A stretch of 64,000 nt of DNA. Origin: Ancylostoma caninum (taxonomy: Eukaryota; Nematoda; Chromadorea; Rhabditida; Ancylostomatidae). A program made the translations under genes and the position numbers. Positions 1 to 10,903 of this stretch are shown in pieces. The stretch covers positions 124,001 to 188,000 of the forward strand of contig JBAJFG010000433.1 in NCBI GenBank assembly GCA_037903475.1. The letters run 5' to 3'. The notes under the pieces were generated by a model. The model was given only the letters and a program-made list of their open reading frames with translations, was not told the DNA's origin and did no database searches. Position 1 is the stretch's first letter. Every line of letters begins with the position of its first letter.

Positions 1-3000
1 GCATATTAGTAAATCTCAAGTGACTTTTTTCCACCGACCTGTAAGCGAGAAGTCAGCAAAGCTATTTCGATGACACTGAATCGATGTATTCTTGCCAAAT
101 ATGTAGTTGTCATCATGGTTGTGATCACAGGTTGCCCCTTGGTGTTGAGGTGTTGAGGACAGTCATGGAATCTAAAAGCGCATCCTGCTACTCGGACGGT
201 GAGTGCAAGGATGTGCTATGCTACAGTATCGAAATATTTGACTTCAATCGACAGGGTAAGAAAAGTGCAGAAGTGAACACCCCATGATCTGACCGATGAC
301 CAACGCCTCAGCCGCTATCACATCTTTTCTTACTTAATTTTTTGTTCCAAAAACGAGCCATTTCTAGACCGTGTAATTACTGTAGATGGAGCTCACTTTC
401 CGTGCGACAAAAGCGCAAATGCCCATCATTGGAGATGTTCTCCCACTTCTAAGTTACCCTAAACCAGATTTCACCTTAGGAAGGTTCTAGCAGGAGTTTG
501 CTGGTGCTGTAAGGGTGTGGTGTACTGTAGGCTTCTCCAACCTAGACAAGGTCTTGTTATTGTAAGTTCGAGTAGGTGTTCGAAAATTTACTGTAGATGT
601 GGTCGATAGAGGTGAACAGAAGCTGATTTTACCCTGTCCCATAGTAGCGCTTGGCCTCACATTCCAAAACTCACCCGGCAAAAACTGACGCAGTGAGGAA
701 TCGCCATCCTCACCCATTATGCGGAGAATATCCCTTTGTCCACGCTTCCAATGCAATCCTGCGACGTTGCTGATCTAGAGTTTGCTGAAATCGCCTTCCA
801 AAAGTTTGCGTATTCTTGCGATCTCAGTTTTTGCTTTGAGAATGTGCAGTCCTAACTGGATTGTCGGGGAAGATGTTCTGAATTGAATGGGTGCTAAAGT
901 GATGGAAAAGGTTCGTTGTCCGTGCGATGGAAGTAGTAGAGCCGAGTTGTAAGACTTTGAGCTGGAGTGCCCATTTCAGCAACTAATTTCGTAACAACCT
1001 GATGTTGTGGTATAATCGCTCGGGATAAAATTTTTTGTGAATTCAGATGGCCCAAAAGTAACGTGGCACACGGGTCCGAGAAAAAGCGTCGCGGCGGCGC
1101 TTTCATTCGTTTATGGTATAATGCGTAACTATATCGAGAGCAGAACTCATGAGCACTTGAATCCTGCGCCCTGCGCCCCTCGCAACTGTTCATTGAAAAA
1201 CATTCTTATAAGTCTGAATCAACTTCGAGTACACGACGCATCACGATAAAAGCAACCTGATTACTGTTTTTCTTGCAGCGAGTCGTTATTGATGAACCGC
1301 TCACAATTATCGGTATTTCCTACTCGTTTGTGATCTTTCCACATTTTTTTTCTGGTTATTCGCAACGGAGGTGCCACATGTCTTGCTATGAAGTGACAAG
1401 CGCGACTCAGGGGCTAGGACACTACTCCTAGTGCGACGTTGCAGTTGCTGTTTCTTAAAAGGGATGAAAATATGGCTCCTATAAGCATTTTTTAGTGGCT
1501 AGTCATCCTCTCAGGTACTTTGTCCTGGCAACTGGCCTTCTAAAGCATACCACAGACACATCCACAGAATGGGAGAAAATTAAAAACAAACAGCACGCAC
1601 ACAAATTTCCATTTCTGATGTAAACCGCTTCCCGTGCCTATCAATCTAGTCAAACATATTCAGTAACGCAGCTTCAACCAGCTCACGCATAATCCCCGTT
1701 TGGAGCACATTTGGCCCACTAGTTCTGCGGCGAGACTCCCGAACGCACTCACTCTGAAGTTGGTGGAGAACAACGTTTCCTTGAAATCTCGTGTAATGGT
1801 TCAATTTTGTCTTTGAATGTGAAGGTCCTTCAGAACTTCGAAAGACGTAAAAAACTGAAACACAGATGTTCACATTGCTTAACACAACATCACTCCGCGG
1901 CAAGTTCGTTGTACCAAAATTTTAGGTTGGGCAACGAGTTCGTGCGGCTTTTCCATGGGAGTCAGTATCATTGTCTTCCACAAACAACATCAGCAGCAGC
2001 AGTTCGTTCATGTAGCGCCTTTCTTTCTCTAAAAGTGCTGCCAGAAGCAGCACAACCTCTTTAGTTTCCATCTCGTTAAATATTGTTTGAGACGGCTGAA
2101 TTTATGATCGTCAAGTGCAACTCGTGAGCGGAACTCTGTAAAATGTCTAACAAAGCGGACAAAGTAAGTGGTTGGCGACTGCCACGGACCTTTAGAGTCA
2201 ATGTGGGCGAAATTACCTTTCAATTCAGCAGCTCGACTATTTTTTCTTCGCAAAATTTGCACAGAGGAGTCGCACTTTCTCAGTGTGAGGGGTGACTTCG
2301 CGCCGAGCATTCAGCGTATTTTCTCCAAGTGGATTTGTTGAAATTCGGTGTAGCTGATAGTTGATATCCGCAGTGCTTCTTGCTCGGATCTAGAGCAAGC
2401 CCCGGCGAATAATCATCTCATAACTCTACGAATTGTGCTTCCAGAACAAGGGGCATTTTCCAGCTCAAAGTCGACCTCTCTTAAACAGACATCCACTTCT
2501 GCGCTGTCTCTTCAACAGTAATGATTTCCACTTAGACGTAGTTGACAACCTAGCAGCATGAGCTGCTTGGTTATAATTTTCGTGAAGAGTGGTGGTTGCC
2601 CAACCCCAACGGCTAGGTGTTCGACCTAACGCTAAGCCTTCTATCATCTTCCCATAACCATCGGTGAGCTTGGGTTTCGAATTGGCATTCGCAATAGGCG
2701 CATAATTGGTTACTAAAATGAGTACTTGCGAATAGGACATTGTCAAAAATAAACCCACCGCAGGGAGTAGAACGAAAAGCCACTGCAGGTTTGCAATTGA
2801 AATTGTGCCTGGTGTGTTAGACATGCTCTATGGAACATCGCATTTTTAGAACAATAGCTGGAGAGCCGGAACAGATTGAAATCCTCTAAACATTCGGTAA
2901 GCGGATTTTCAAAGCGGAAATGAACATCCCACGTGGGTAATTTTCAGTCGTATCCAATCTCTTCCGAAATTTGCTTTAATAATTGCCGATTGTGGTTATG

Positions 3001-3665
3001 CCTATTGGGGCAAGTCAGCAAGGTTCACTTTCAATGTTGAAGCCGGAAAACATCCTTTGACTGACAAATTATGTGTTGGAGACCCTTCCGGGAATGCTAA
3101 CCAAATCTGTTTTTCAATAAACTGTGTCTGCATAAACACCGACATGTAATAATCACTTGTTACTGACACCCATTCGCCGAATTCTGTAGTTCCAAATAGC
3201 CCAGAGTCATTTCTGGTGAAAGTAATAAATTATCAACCATGTGAAATTCTAGGAAAAAATTCTGAGACGTTGCTCACCTCAGGATCTTTTTTAAGTTTTT
3301 CACATGGAAACAACGTCCAAGAACCCCTAATCACAGTAGTTTATACGATCTCGTGAGAAATCAAACCGACAAAACCGGTTTTCGGAACATTACTTCTGAA
3401 AACCGCACTTTCTACTCTGTTAGGTAACGCTTATGAGTAGTACGGATTTTCTCAGAAAGTGCGCTTTAGAGAGGGCATTATCCAGAGACCTCGTCTCCCT
3501 GCCTTGCCCCGGCGACAAACTTCCTAAGAACCCAATCTACAAGCTTCTTGAAAATTTGAGCTCCGAAAATGTTATGGTGGCTCCGCACAAACTCACTACT
3601 GTGGTGAGCAAGTCTCTGGAGACATTCTGAAAATCTCGGAAAAGGTTTTGGCTTTGGGACGGTGC
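1..3665. repeat. Outer left arm of inverted repeat A
   Basis: The first bases of the window are the reverse complement of 17034-17042, and homology continues inward to about 3665, which pairs with about 13370. The arms differ by scattered substitutions and small indels, roughly ten percent by eye, so they are clearly more diverged than the inner arms. The arm reaches the window edge, so its true outer limit is not visible. Apart from a dead first-exon relic near 2.77 kb I see no intact gene in it. Confidence 0.9.
2759..2788 (-). pseudogene. Relic of signal-peptide exon 1 (start codon lost)
   Basis: On the minus strand this 30-nt block aligns with exon 1 of the secreted-protein family (QWLFVLL... 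followed by a GTGGGT donor-like sequence), but the ATG has become CTG and the upstream TATA box is not recognisable. The downstream exons of the family were not found in this arm. It is a mirror of the relic at 14250-14279. The longer open frame running through it is exon 1 plus read-through into intron 1 and is not a gene. Confidence 0.55.
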
Positions 3666-5123
3666 CTTTAGGAACAACTACCGTGAAAGAGAATTTTACC
3701 ATCAATGACCCTCAAAAACCGATTTAATCGTGGACTACCGCATGCAAATGAAAAGTCTAACAAGCTGCTCGTCCGCTGCTGACGTGAAGCCAGTCGGAAG
3801 GGGCATTTGGCTAGTAAGTGCACTGAACAGCGTTTGTTTGGGAAGTTCAGCTCAGGTGAAATGAAGTTGCAAAATGAGCCTTACGATGAACCTGGATATC
3901 GATGTGCTGGAAGCCGTAGCCGAAGCGGATAGGATTCAAACTAGGACAGCGTAAGCAGCAAGGTGTGACCGCGCGGCTCACTGGTGAGCCGCGCCCCTAT
4001 TATCAAGTACTGGACCTTATTTTCGAACTATATTTCCATATAAAATGTGAACAATACCTCCTGATAAGGTCTGAAACAACTGTGGTTCAAGAAAGAGTTC
4101 TCCTTTATTGAGACAAATATCATGAGAAGGATGAGATTTTGAAATCGAGGGAGGATTGCTTTACATTTTTTGTGTAGTGGATGGAAATATCCTGAAGAAA
4201 AGCCACGTTTCCCACATAAAAACACGTTCATTACATACTGCACTTCCTTATTCGTAGAGTTGGGGCAGTACGAACGCGTATACTTTCTGAACACTCCCTT
4301 ATAACACTAAAAACAGCTTCTACAAACTTCCTTCGGGTTTAGTGGAATCCGGATGCGTTTAGATTCTCTCTTTTTCTTGGTCCGATGATATTAGTAATTT
4401 TCTGGAACTAGATTTCAAATTATTTCTGCGAAAGATATGTTTTAGTCCTAATTATCTTATCGTAACGGTGTAGAACTCCGCGGGCGCCGCACTCTTGAAA
4501 TGGGCGTTGGTCCCACGCGCCAGACACGCAAAAATGGGCGCGGTCGTCAATGGGTTAAGCCAAAGGAGCAGGGCTGGGAACCCACCAGCCACTCACTGTA
4601 CTGTACTGCCGAACTTGCTTTACTTCAGCACCACTCCTTACAGGGATTAGCTCATTTCTTGCCGAAAACATTATTCGATTTTCAACATGATGTTGGAAAC
4701 GCTCTTCGCCATTTGATTGCCACCTTTAGCTTTCCACGCTTCTAAGCTGTTGGCGCAATCCACCGTTAAGGAGGCAAGGTTATGCTGGAAGTAGAGAAGC
4801 ATATTTGAATACCTTATACCGCATCTTGCTTTAGAAAGAAAACTCAAAATCTTCTCATCCAAAATCACAGATCAACGTAAATCTTGAGTAACCTCCACGA
4901 AGCAGGCTTTACAAGAAGGGTAAAGGATACGATTTGGTGGTGTTGCAGAGCGGCAGTTCTGTGTATATCCTTTCTTGAATCGACTTCGGAGAATCAGCAC
5001 TGGCGTGCACTCTCATTGCAACCAGGAAGTCGCCACGAATGTGTCGACCAAGAGAAAAAATGAAATGATTTTACACGACACCGCATGCCCAATTCGTTTT
5101 CCATACGAGCCAGAGACCACCAT
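3666..5123. other. Insertion in left arm of A; dispersed-repeat mosaic, no gene seen
   Basis: This stretch has no counterpart in the right arm of A, where homology passes directly from the mariner scrap near 13350 to the outer arm near 13370. Around 3890-3970 it resembles 29700-29770. About 4869-5028 is the reverse complement of about 35453-35615. The bases around 3750-3790 belong to a dispersed repeat also seen near 10.3, 26.1, 30.8 and 41.1 kb. No open frame has recognisable homology. Confidence 0.6.
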
Positions 5124-6660
5124 ATTAGGTTGTTACATAAGTTTCCGCTGTTTTCGCATAGGCATTTTTAGAGGATCCTACTGATTAGATATCTTGCATA
5201 TTTAGATACCACTTTAAAACGCGTGATCTCGCGAACATTTGGCATTGTGAATCACATTTCTCCGTCTTGTTTTGAAAATTTAATTAATTTCGGAGTGAAT
5301 CCTTCAAGAATGCAAATTTGGTAACAGCACTTGCATGGAAAACTCAGCAACCGCCGTTTTGACATCATCGAATCTAGCAAAAGATTTCTTAGAAAGGAAA
5401 GCTCAAAGAGGACGAAACTAATGGTAGTCAGATGGGGCTAGGATAGGAGGGTAGGGTGGGTGAGGTACGGCATCCTAGCCCAGCTCGTCTAGCTTGGACT
5501 GCGTCTCGATGGCAATGTGAGGCCGAGCGTTGTTATGGAGGAGATATATAACAGTCATTTTGTATCGCTCTTTTCGGTAGGCACATTAGCTATATTCTGG
5601 AGCTAGTTGGTGTAGAGGTGACCGTCCTGCCTTGTCCGAGCACTCGTAACACAGCATTCCTTTGGCAACCCAGAAGGAGCGAAGGAGGACCTTGTAAGGG
5701 TGGAGATCTGATTTCTACCTCAGAGACTCCGGGAGAATGAACACAGGACGAACACGCTTGAGCAACAGTTGGACCACGAGATGAAAGCTTATTTGGTCGC
5801 CTCACGAGGTGCGTTCGCCCCGGGAAGCCATGTTTCGAGGGTAATGAACTGGATTGCATGTCTCAAACCTGGGATCGCAGCTCAATCTGGGCCCAGGGCT
5901 GTGTTCGTACTCTAGGCTTGGGTAAGTGGATGCTTACCCAAGCTCATCCAAAAATAGTCCAGAACACGTATGCGCTTCCCGCGGCAGCGCTTGAGGGACA
6001 TTGCCGACTTCCAGATCCGCGTCGCACCCGCACGTGCCCACGCTGTACGGATCTCGTCTTACCGATTATTGCACTGGGCCACTGCTCTACCTGGGCCTCA
6101 GCCGACCTGACGAGTCTCGCTGAGCTCATCTTGGCTCCACCGAGGCGGAAACACGACTAAAAACCAGCGGCTTATATAACTTCCCTGGGGGCGTGCCACC
6201 ATGTGGCAAGGAGCAGACAGAACACAGGTTGAACGGCACCACAGTTTATCCGGCAAAAAACGCAGCCGAAACACGGAGTTTGCTGCTCTTAGCAGTCGGA
6301 ATGCAGCAGTTCTTCCTCTTGCAGCAATGTCAGCCTTTCATTTCTTGGGGGTTTGGCTTGCCAGGTTGTGCTGCGTTTGCCTTATCCAGTTATCTGAGAC
6401 TGTGTTGGCGGCTCTTCTCCTTACGGAAGCCAGACGTCACGACGGAGGTTGGAGGCAGAAATACCAGATCTTCCAGAAACTGCTTTTGACGTGGGCGGAG
6501 AATGAGAGCATGACAGACGGTCATACAGGTCATCCTCGCACGGTTGGTCAGTTGCTGTTGGATCCATCTTGCTTAAACTGGTTTTCTACCTTCTCCAGGT
6601 GCCTTGCGGTAGTCCTACGTTGTGCGACACACTGTGTGGGATTTTCTTAGCTATTAAGAA
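5124..6660 (-). mobile_element. Degenerate mariner transposon relic
   Basis: The left end carries a mariner-type terminal sequence (TTAGGTTGTTACATAAGTTT). Read on the minus strand, 5140-5590 gives fragments of the mariner catalytic region: an HNNARPHIA block where HDNARPH is expected (second catalytic Asp replaced), then a KLDELGWD block and a PHPPY...LAPSDYH block holding the third catalytic Asp. Near 6480-6660 the N-terminal helix-turn-helix part is visible (TTARHLEKVE, RQKQFLEDL) with stops. Frameshifts and stops run throughout, so it cannot make transposase. The direct copy shared with 21892 begins inside this element at about 5501. Confidence 0.7.
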
Positions 6661-6717
6661 TAGTTAACTGCCAACGTGAGTTTGCTCTAATTCTGTCTTT
6701 CTTTGTGTTTACGAGAA

Positions 6718-8948
6718 TCAATATTCTCTCAAAAATACGATTTTATTGCCATCGCTAAAGCAACATGTTCATTCAATTGTAGAAACCGATCTCTAGCAGA
6801 TGGTCCTTTCAGTTTTACCCTTGATATTCGTAGACGCATACCATCGACCCAATGCCGTAGTAGCAACCATATCGCTTCGGGTTTGTCTAGAAAGATGTAA
6901 TTCTGTAGTGTTGTAAGAAACTATCATCTGCACAAGCTGAACCGTACCTGCGTCAGCTCTAACCACTTCGGTGAGCTGAGTGCACGGTTCATCACTTCCA
7001 TAGGGCGTCCCTCATGGAGAATTCTGTGTGGTGAATATGATGAATAATAATGATAATAATAATGATAATAATAATAGTAATAATAATAATAATAAGTGAT
7101 AAATAAAATAAGTAATGAATAACAAAAATAATAGTAAGCTGAACATGGCACAAAATCCACGAAAAAGCAAATTCAACTGCGAGCTGTCGCTTTCTCGATT
7201 GCCTCACATCTTTTTCCACATTTGCAATCTCGTCTGTGCAATCCAACGTTGTCGTCATGACGGTATGCAGGGCTCCGCTCGTAATATTGTACCGCTCAGT
7301 TGTTTGACGGTGATGAGAACAGGTGCGTAGATCGCTAATTCATTAAAAATGGAGGTTGGCACGCCAACAAATCCATGCTATCCTTTTTGCCCGTACTATT
7401 ACTGAAAAAGTCATTGCCCCTATTTGTATCACATTATGATAATTTCCTAAGAATTGTTGCCATGTTCGTTTTGAGCGAAATCGAGGACTTCAGTTAACAC
7501 GTTCCTGCTAGTCTCTTTGCAAAAACGAAAGAAAATTAGCGAAATTAATAGATCGATACCTCCCTGCAATACAGTCGTCACTTAAAAAGTCAAAAATCAC
7601 ATTCAAATGTAATAACTTGCTAAGAGTCCATTTGAGAGTAAAACCACATTTGGACATATCGATATAGTGCTAACTGTTAAAGCGGGAATGACCCTCTATG
7701 AAAAATATTTCCAACGAACTTACTCGACCTCGATGCTGTTTAATCCTGACGGAATATTGTAGCTGGGATCTTTCTGCTTTTGTTCTGCAACACTCTCTAG
7801 CTCGCAATCATATTTCTGCAAAATCATACTTTATATATATATATATATATATTACAAACATTATGTGACTCTGTGCGTGCGTGTGCACACGTTCTACTAA
7901 TCGATTATCTGATAAGTAGCCTTCGGCGAAAGTCTATGAAATTACAAAACAAATTATTCCTTCTCTTACCCCGTGGTCAGAATCACCGCGAGCGTGTATG
8001 AGATGTTTGCTGAGACGTTTTTCGATATGTTCGCTGAGTCTTGGTATACTGCATGCTTCTTGATGTACTGAAAAGATATTTGAGAAAATCTGCGGTTGTC
8101 ACATGTACCGGCAACATCATTAAAATTTACCAACAGAAGCGACCAATGACATTTCAGCAGCCTGGAACATTACAAAATAGTGTTGACAATTGGCACATGA
8201 TGTTTCGAGCCTGCATATGATTTACAATCGGGTGCCGCGCGCGGCTATCGACGCTGACGGTCAGGACATCAAGAAAGGTAAGCAAGGTAATCGAAATGAT
8301 CTGCTGGGATACTTTCCCACTGCATGTGACTTTCGGATGGAGCCTCCCAACTGAGCACTTTGACACGTTTTTCTGACATAATAAAACGTTCACATTTTCT
8401 AGAGGGATGCTTTAGCCTTGCGTTTCATTGCTTTCCAATTGCGGCAAAGCTGCCCAACGATGCGCCAGTTTGCTCAGGCTTGGTCATTTTGACCACATGC
8501 GCTTCTCCATTTGCGGACCCCACAAACGCACTTGCGTGGACTCTTGAACACTCGCAATATTGTGTCTATTTTCTGAAATTTCCCAATGATGAGACGCTAT
8601 TGTAATTTGGAGTTTAGAGGTCATATTCTTAAGACCTCTTAATCAAGTAGAAAACATAGGATTTCCGTTGGTGGTCCTTCAAGAATGCAGGGATGGTGTT
8701 TCCTGTATATTCTGCCCACTGCTGCACATAACATCGCTCTGCTGTAGGTCCGTTGTACCAGAATATGATGCTGACCCTTCTATCATCTTCACCATCTTCA
8801 TAGGTAGATTTCAAAACATGGATCTATCAAAGCGGCATTCGTGATCGGCACAGGTGGAGTGCACAAGTGGTAAAAAATAGGAGTAATTGAATTTGACCAT
8901 TATCCGGAATAAACTCACCACAAGGAATAGAACGAGAAGACAGTTCAT
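6718..8948 (-). CDS. Gene P1: small secreted four-cysteine protein (7 exons)
   Basis: The exons on the minus strand are 8948-8919, 8161-8131, 8055-7970, 7815-7724, 7023-6948, 6886-6819 and 6754-6718. All are bounded by GT and AG and stay in phase, giving 139 residues. Exons 1-2 encode a signal peptide (MNCLLVLFLV then AAEMSLVASV). The mature part starts ACSIP and has cysteines in YDCELE, RYGCYY and MVCVY. The start is the ATG about 51 nt downstream of the TATA box; the ATG 36 nt further upstream would lie before the expected transcription start. Its last exon stops earlier (TGA) than in P2-P4. It is a near-identical mirror of P2. Function is unknown; an excretory-secretory role is inferred from the signal peptide only. 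Confidence 0.75.
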
Positions 8949-8991
8949 ATTTGCGATTGTAGTTGTGGTTGGAGATCTAGACATGTCGGTG

Positions 8992-8999
8992 CTTTTATA
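8992..8999 (-). promoter_or_regulatory. TATA box of gene P1
   Basis: TATAAAAG on the minus strand within a conserved GTCTGTATAAAAGC context, about 50 nt before the P1 start codon. The same block precedes P2, P3, P4 and U5 at 51-53 nt. Confidence 0.65.
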
Positions 9000-9250
9000 C
9001 AGACGATGCAATCGGAAACAAACCTGATCGGAAAATTCCAGAGACACCTAATCTCCCAATTAAACGGCACTTTGAAGTTTGCACTTTTAGGCTTTGAAGT
9101 TACTTCGTGGGAACTGGGTTGATTTTTGCCAGTACGTACATGTCTACAATGGGCAATTGGAAATTATTGGTAAAACTTAAGTATATGACTGACAAATCCC
9201 CATGCTGGAATGTCTCTGTCTAACTGCAAAATCCGCCCACCAATTATTAT

Positions 9251-10599
9251 TGTGATTTCCACTGAACGCTTGAAACTTTCCATGAAATATTACCGATTAC
9301 TGTGTTGATGTTCCCAGTTACAGTAGAAAAAATCCCACTTCAATTCGCCTCAATTCCGGGGAGAAAAACGGCTTAGTTAAAATTTCGGGTTACAAGTTCG
9401 TTGCCTCTGCTTGAGACTGCTCGACAATGAAATGTGGGGAGACAGTATCAGGTGAATAGCAATGGCCTCAGGATTACTCAACCCAAATTTGGTTAGAATC
9501 AAGCAACGTTATGGTCCATTTATTATCCATGCAAGTGCTGTTACCAAATTTGCATTCTTGAAGGATTCACTCCGAAATTAATTACAAAACGGCGGAAACT
9601 TATGTAATAACCTAATAATTAGATGTCCGAGTTCTCTTTCGAATACTAAACCTGCTGAACCATAATGGTGCATAACCGTGACCCATGGACTCCTCATTTA
9701 GGAGAATAATCCTGGGTGATAATACCTCTGCTATAAGGCATTCGTCAAATTCAGTGTTTCCAGAAAGCCAAGGATCATTTCCCTATTCACAGTGGTACGC
9801 TCGATTTCGTGAGAAATCAAACAGTTGAAGTCCCACTTTCGGAACGTAACATTTGAAGAGCACATCTCCTATCTTGTTAGGGGTAAGGCTTACGATTAGT
9901 ACGAATTTCCTCAAGAGGTGCGCTTATGAGAGGGCATTATCCAGAGACCATGTCCCCGCCTCCTCATTGCCCTGCCGACTAGCTTCTCAAAAACACAATT
10001 CCTAAGCATCTCAATAACTTCAGCACCGAAAAAGACGTTTTGGTGGCTCTACGTGAAATCGCGCACATCACTGTGACGAGCAAGTCCCAGGATTCACTTG
10101 AAAATCTCGGAGAAGGTTCTGAGGTGGGACGAAGGCTTTACCAAGAACAGTCGTAGAATAAAAATCTACCATCAACAAACGGGGACACCCAAGAAGCCGA
10201 TTTATTGGCGATATACTGGCATGCAAATCCTTCTCGCAAGTCTTTTCTAAGGGTAGCGTAAAGCTCTCCTCCACTCGGATTATTTTTTTCAGATTTGAGT
10301 TCTCAAGGCAGTGCTCTGATAAGGGTAAATCGACGAAGTGCTCGTTCGCTGTTGACGTGGAGCCAGTCGGCCTGCACACAGACCAAGTGCACAGAGCAAA
10401 ATGGTGTCGGGAAAGGAAAGTAGACACCGTTTGCGTACGAAGAAGAAACGTTGAGAAAATGCTAATTTTCGGAAGTTTTTTCGTAAACTGTCAACTAAAA
10501 AATTTGTCAAAATACAAAATAGGGTTCCCAAAATTAGAGTGTTAGTTTTACAGAACTCTGCAGTTTAGAGAATTATTATGATGTATTGTCGGAACAAAA
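9251..10599. other. Asymmetric centre of palindrome A
   Basis: The spacer is a patchwork of pieces that are symmetrical in palindrome B. About 9265-9545 matches 27285-27555 in the B loop. About 9600-10600 matches the B right arm at 30130-31110. A 55-bp scrap at 9546-9600 is the reverse complement of 5278-5333 from the mariner relic. Two deletions relative to a B-like ancestor explain this. No coding sequence was recognised. Confidence 0.7.
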
Positions 10600-10719
10600 T
10601 AAAATCCTTCATAATAACTGGTGGGCGGATTTTCCAGTCAGACAGAAACATTTCAGCATGGGGATTTGTCAGTCATATACCTTAGTTTTACCAATAATTT
10701 CCAATTGCCCATTGTAGAC

Positions 10720-10860
10720 ATGTACGTACTGGCAAAAATCAACACAGTTCCCACAAAGTACCTTCAAAGATCTGCCCAAAAGTGCCGTTTAATTGGGAGA
10801 TTAGGTGTCTCTGGAATTTTCCGATCAGGTTTGTTTCCGATTGCATCGTCTGTATAAAAG
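10720..10860 (+). promoter_or_regulatory. P2 proximal promoter with TATA box at 10853-10860
   Basis: TATAAAAG lies 51 nt before the start codon. Upstream, an ACTGGCAAAAATCAACA block about 125 nt before the TATA box recurs before U4 (ACTGGCACAAATCAACA, near 17200), U5 (ACTGGCACAATTCAACA, near 41600) and, in weaker form, U6. A TTGT-rich patch just before the TATA box is also shared. This conserved promoter architecture suggests co-regulation of the family. Confidence 0.55.
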
Positions 10861-10903
10861 CACCGACATGTCTAGATCTCCAACCACAACTACAATCGCA
10901 AAT

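Larger units (their letters stand above)
5501..9250. repeat. Segmental duplication, direct copy of 21892-25890
   Basis: From about 5501 this segment matches the sequence starting at 21892 in the same orientation with an offset near 16390. Small indels interrupt it: 25 bp missing at about 6575, and a 226-bp insertion in the other copy at 24941. It carries the mariner relic and gene P1; the partner carries the same relic and gene P3. Identity looks high, in the mid to upper nineties. The left breakpoint lies inside the mariner relic on both sides. Confidence 0.9.
6530..9250. repeat. Inner left arm of palindrome A
   Basis: Positions here pair with positions 19852 minus themselves in the right arm (about 10600-13350) with almost no indels over 2 kb. 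I saw only a handful of substitutions by eye until about 9060, where differences cluster near the inner boundary. It contains gene P1 on the minus strand. Confidence 0.93.

Noticed and set aside
6193..6650. 98- and 149-codon plus-strand frames repeated at 22583
   Set aside because: The opposite strand carries recognisable mariner transposase blocks, so these frames are antisense shadows of a transposon relic.
6924..7258. Tyrosine-rich and isoleucine-rich membrane-like frames
   Set aside because: They are translations of a TAA/TTA microsatellite in intron 4 of the P genes.
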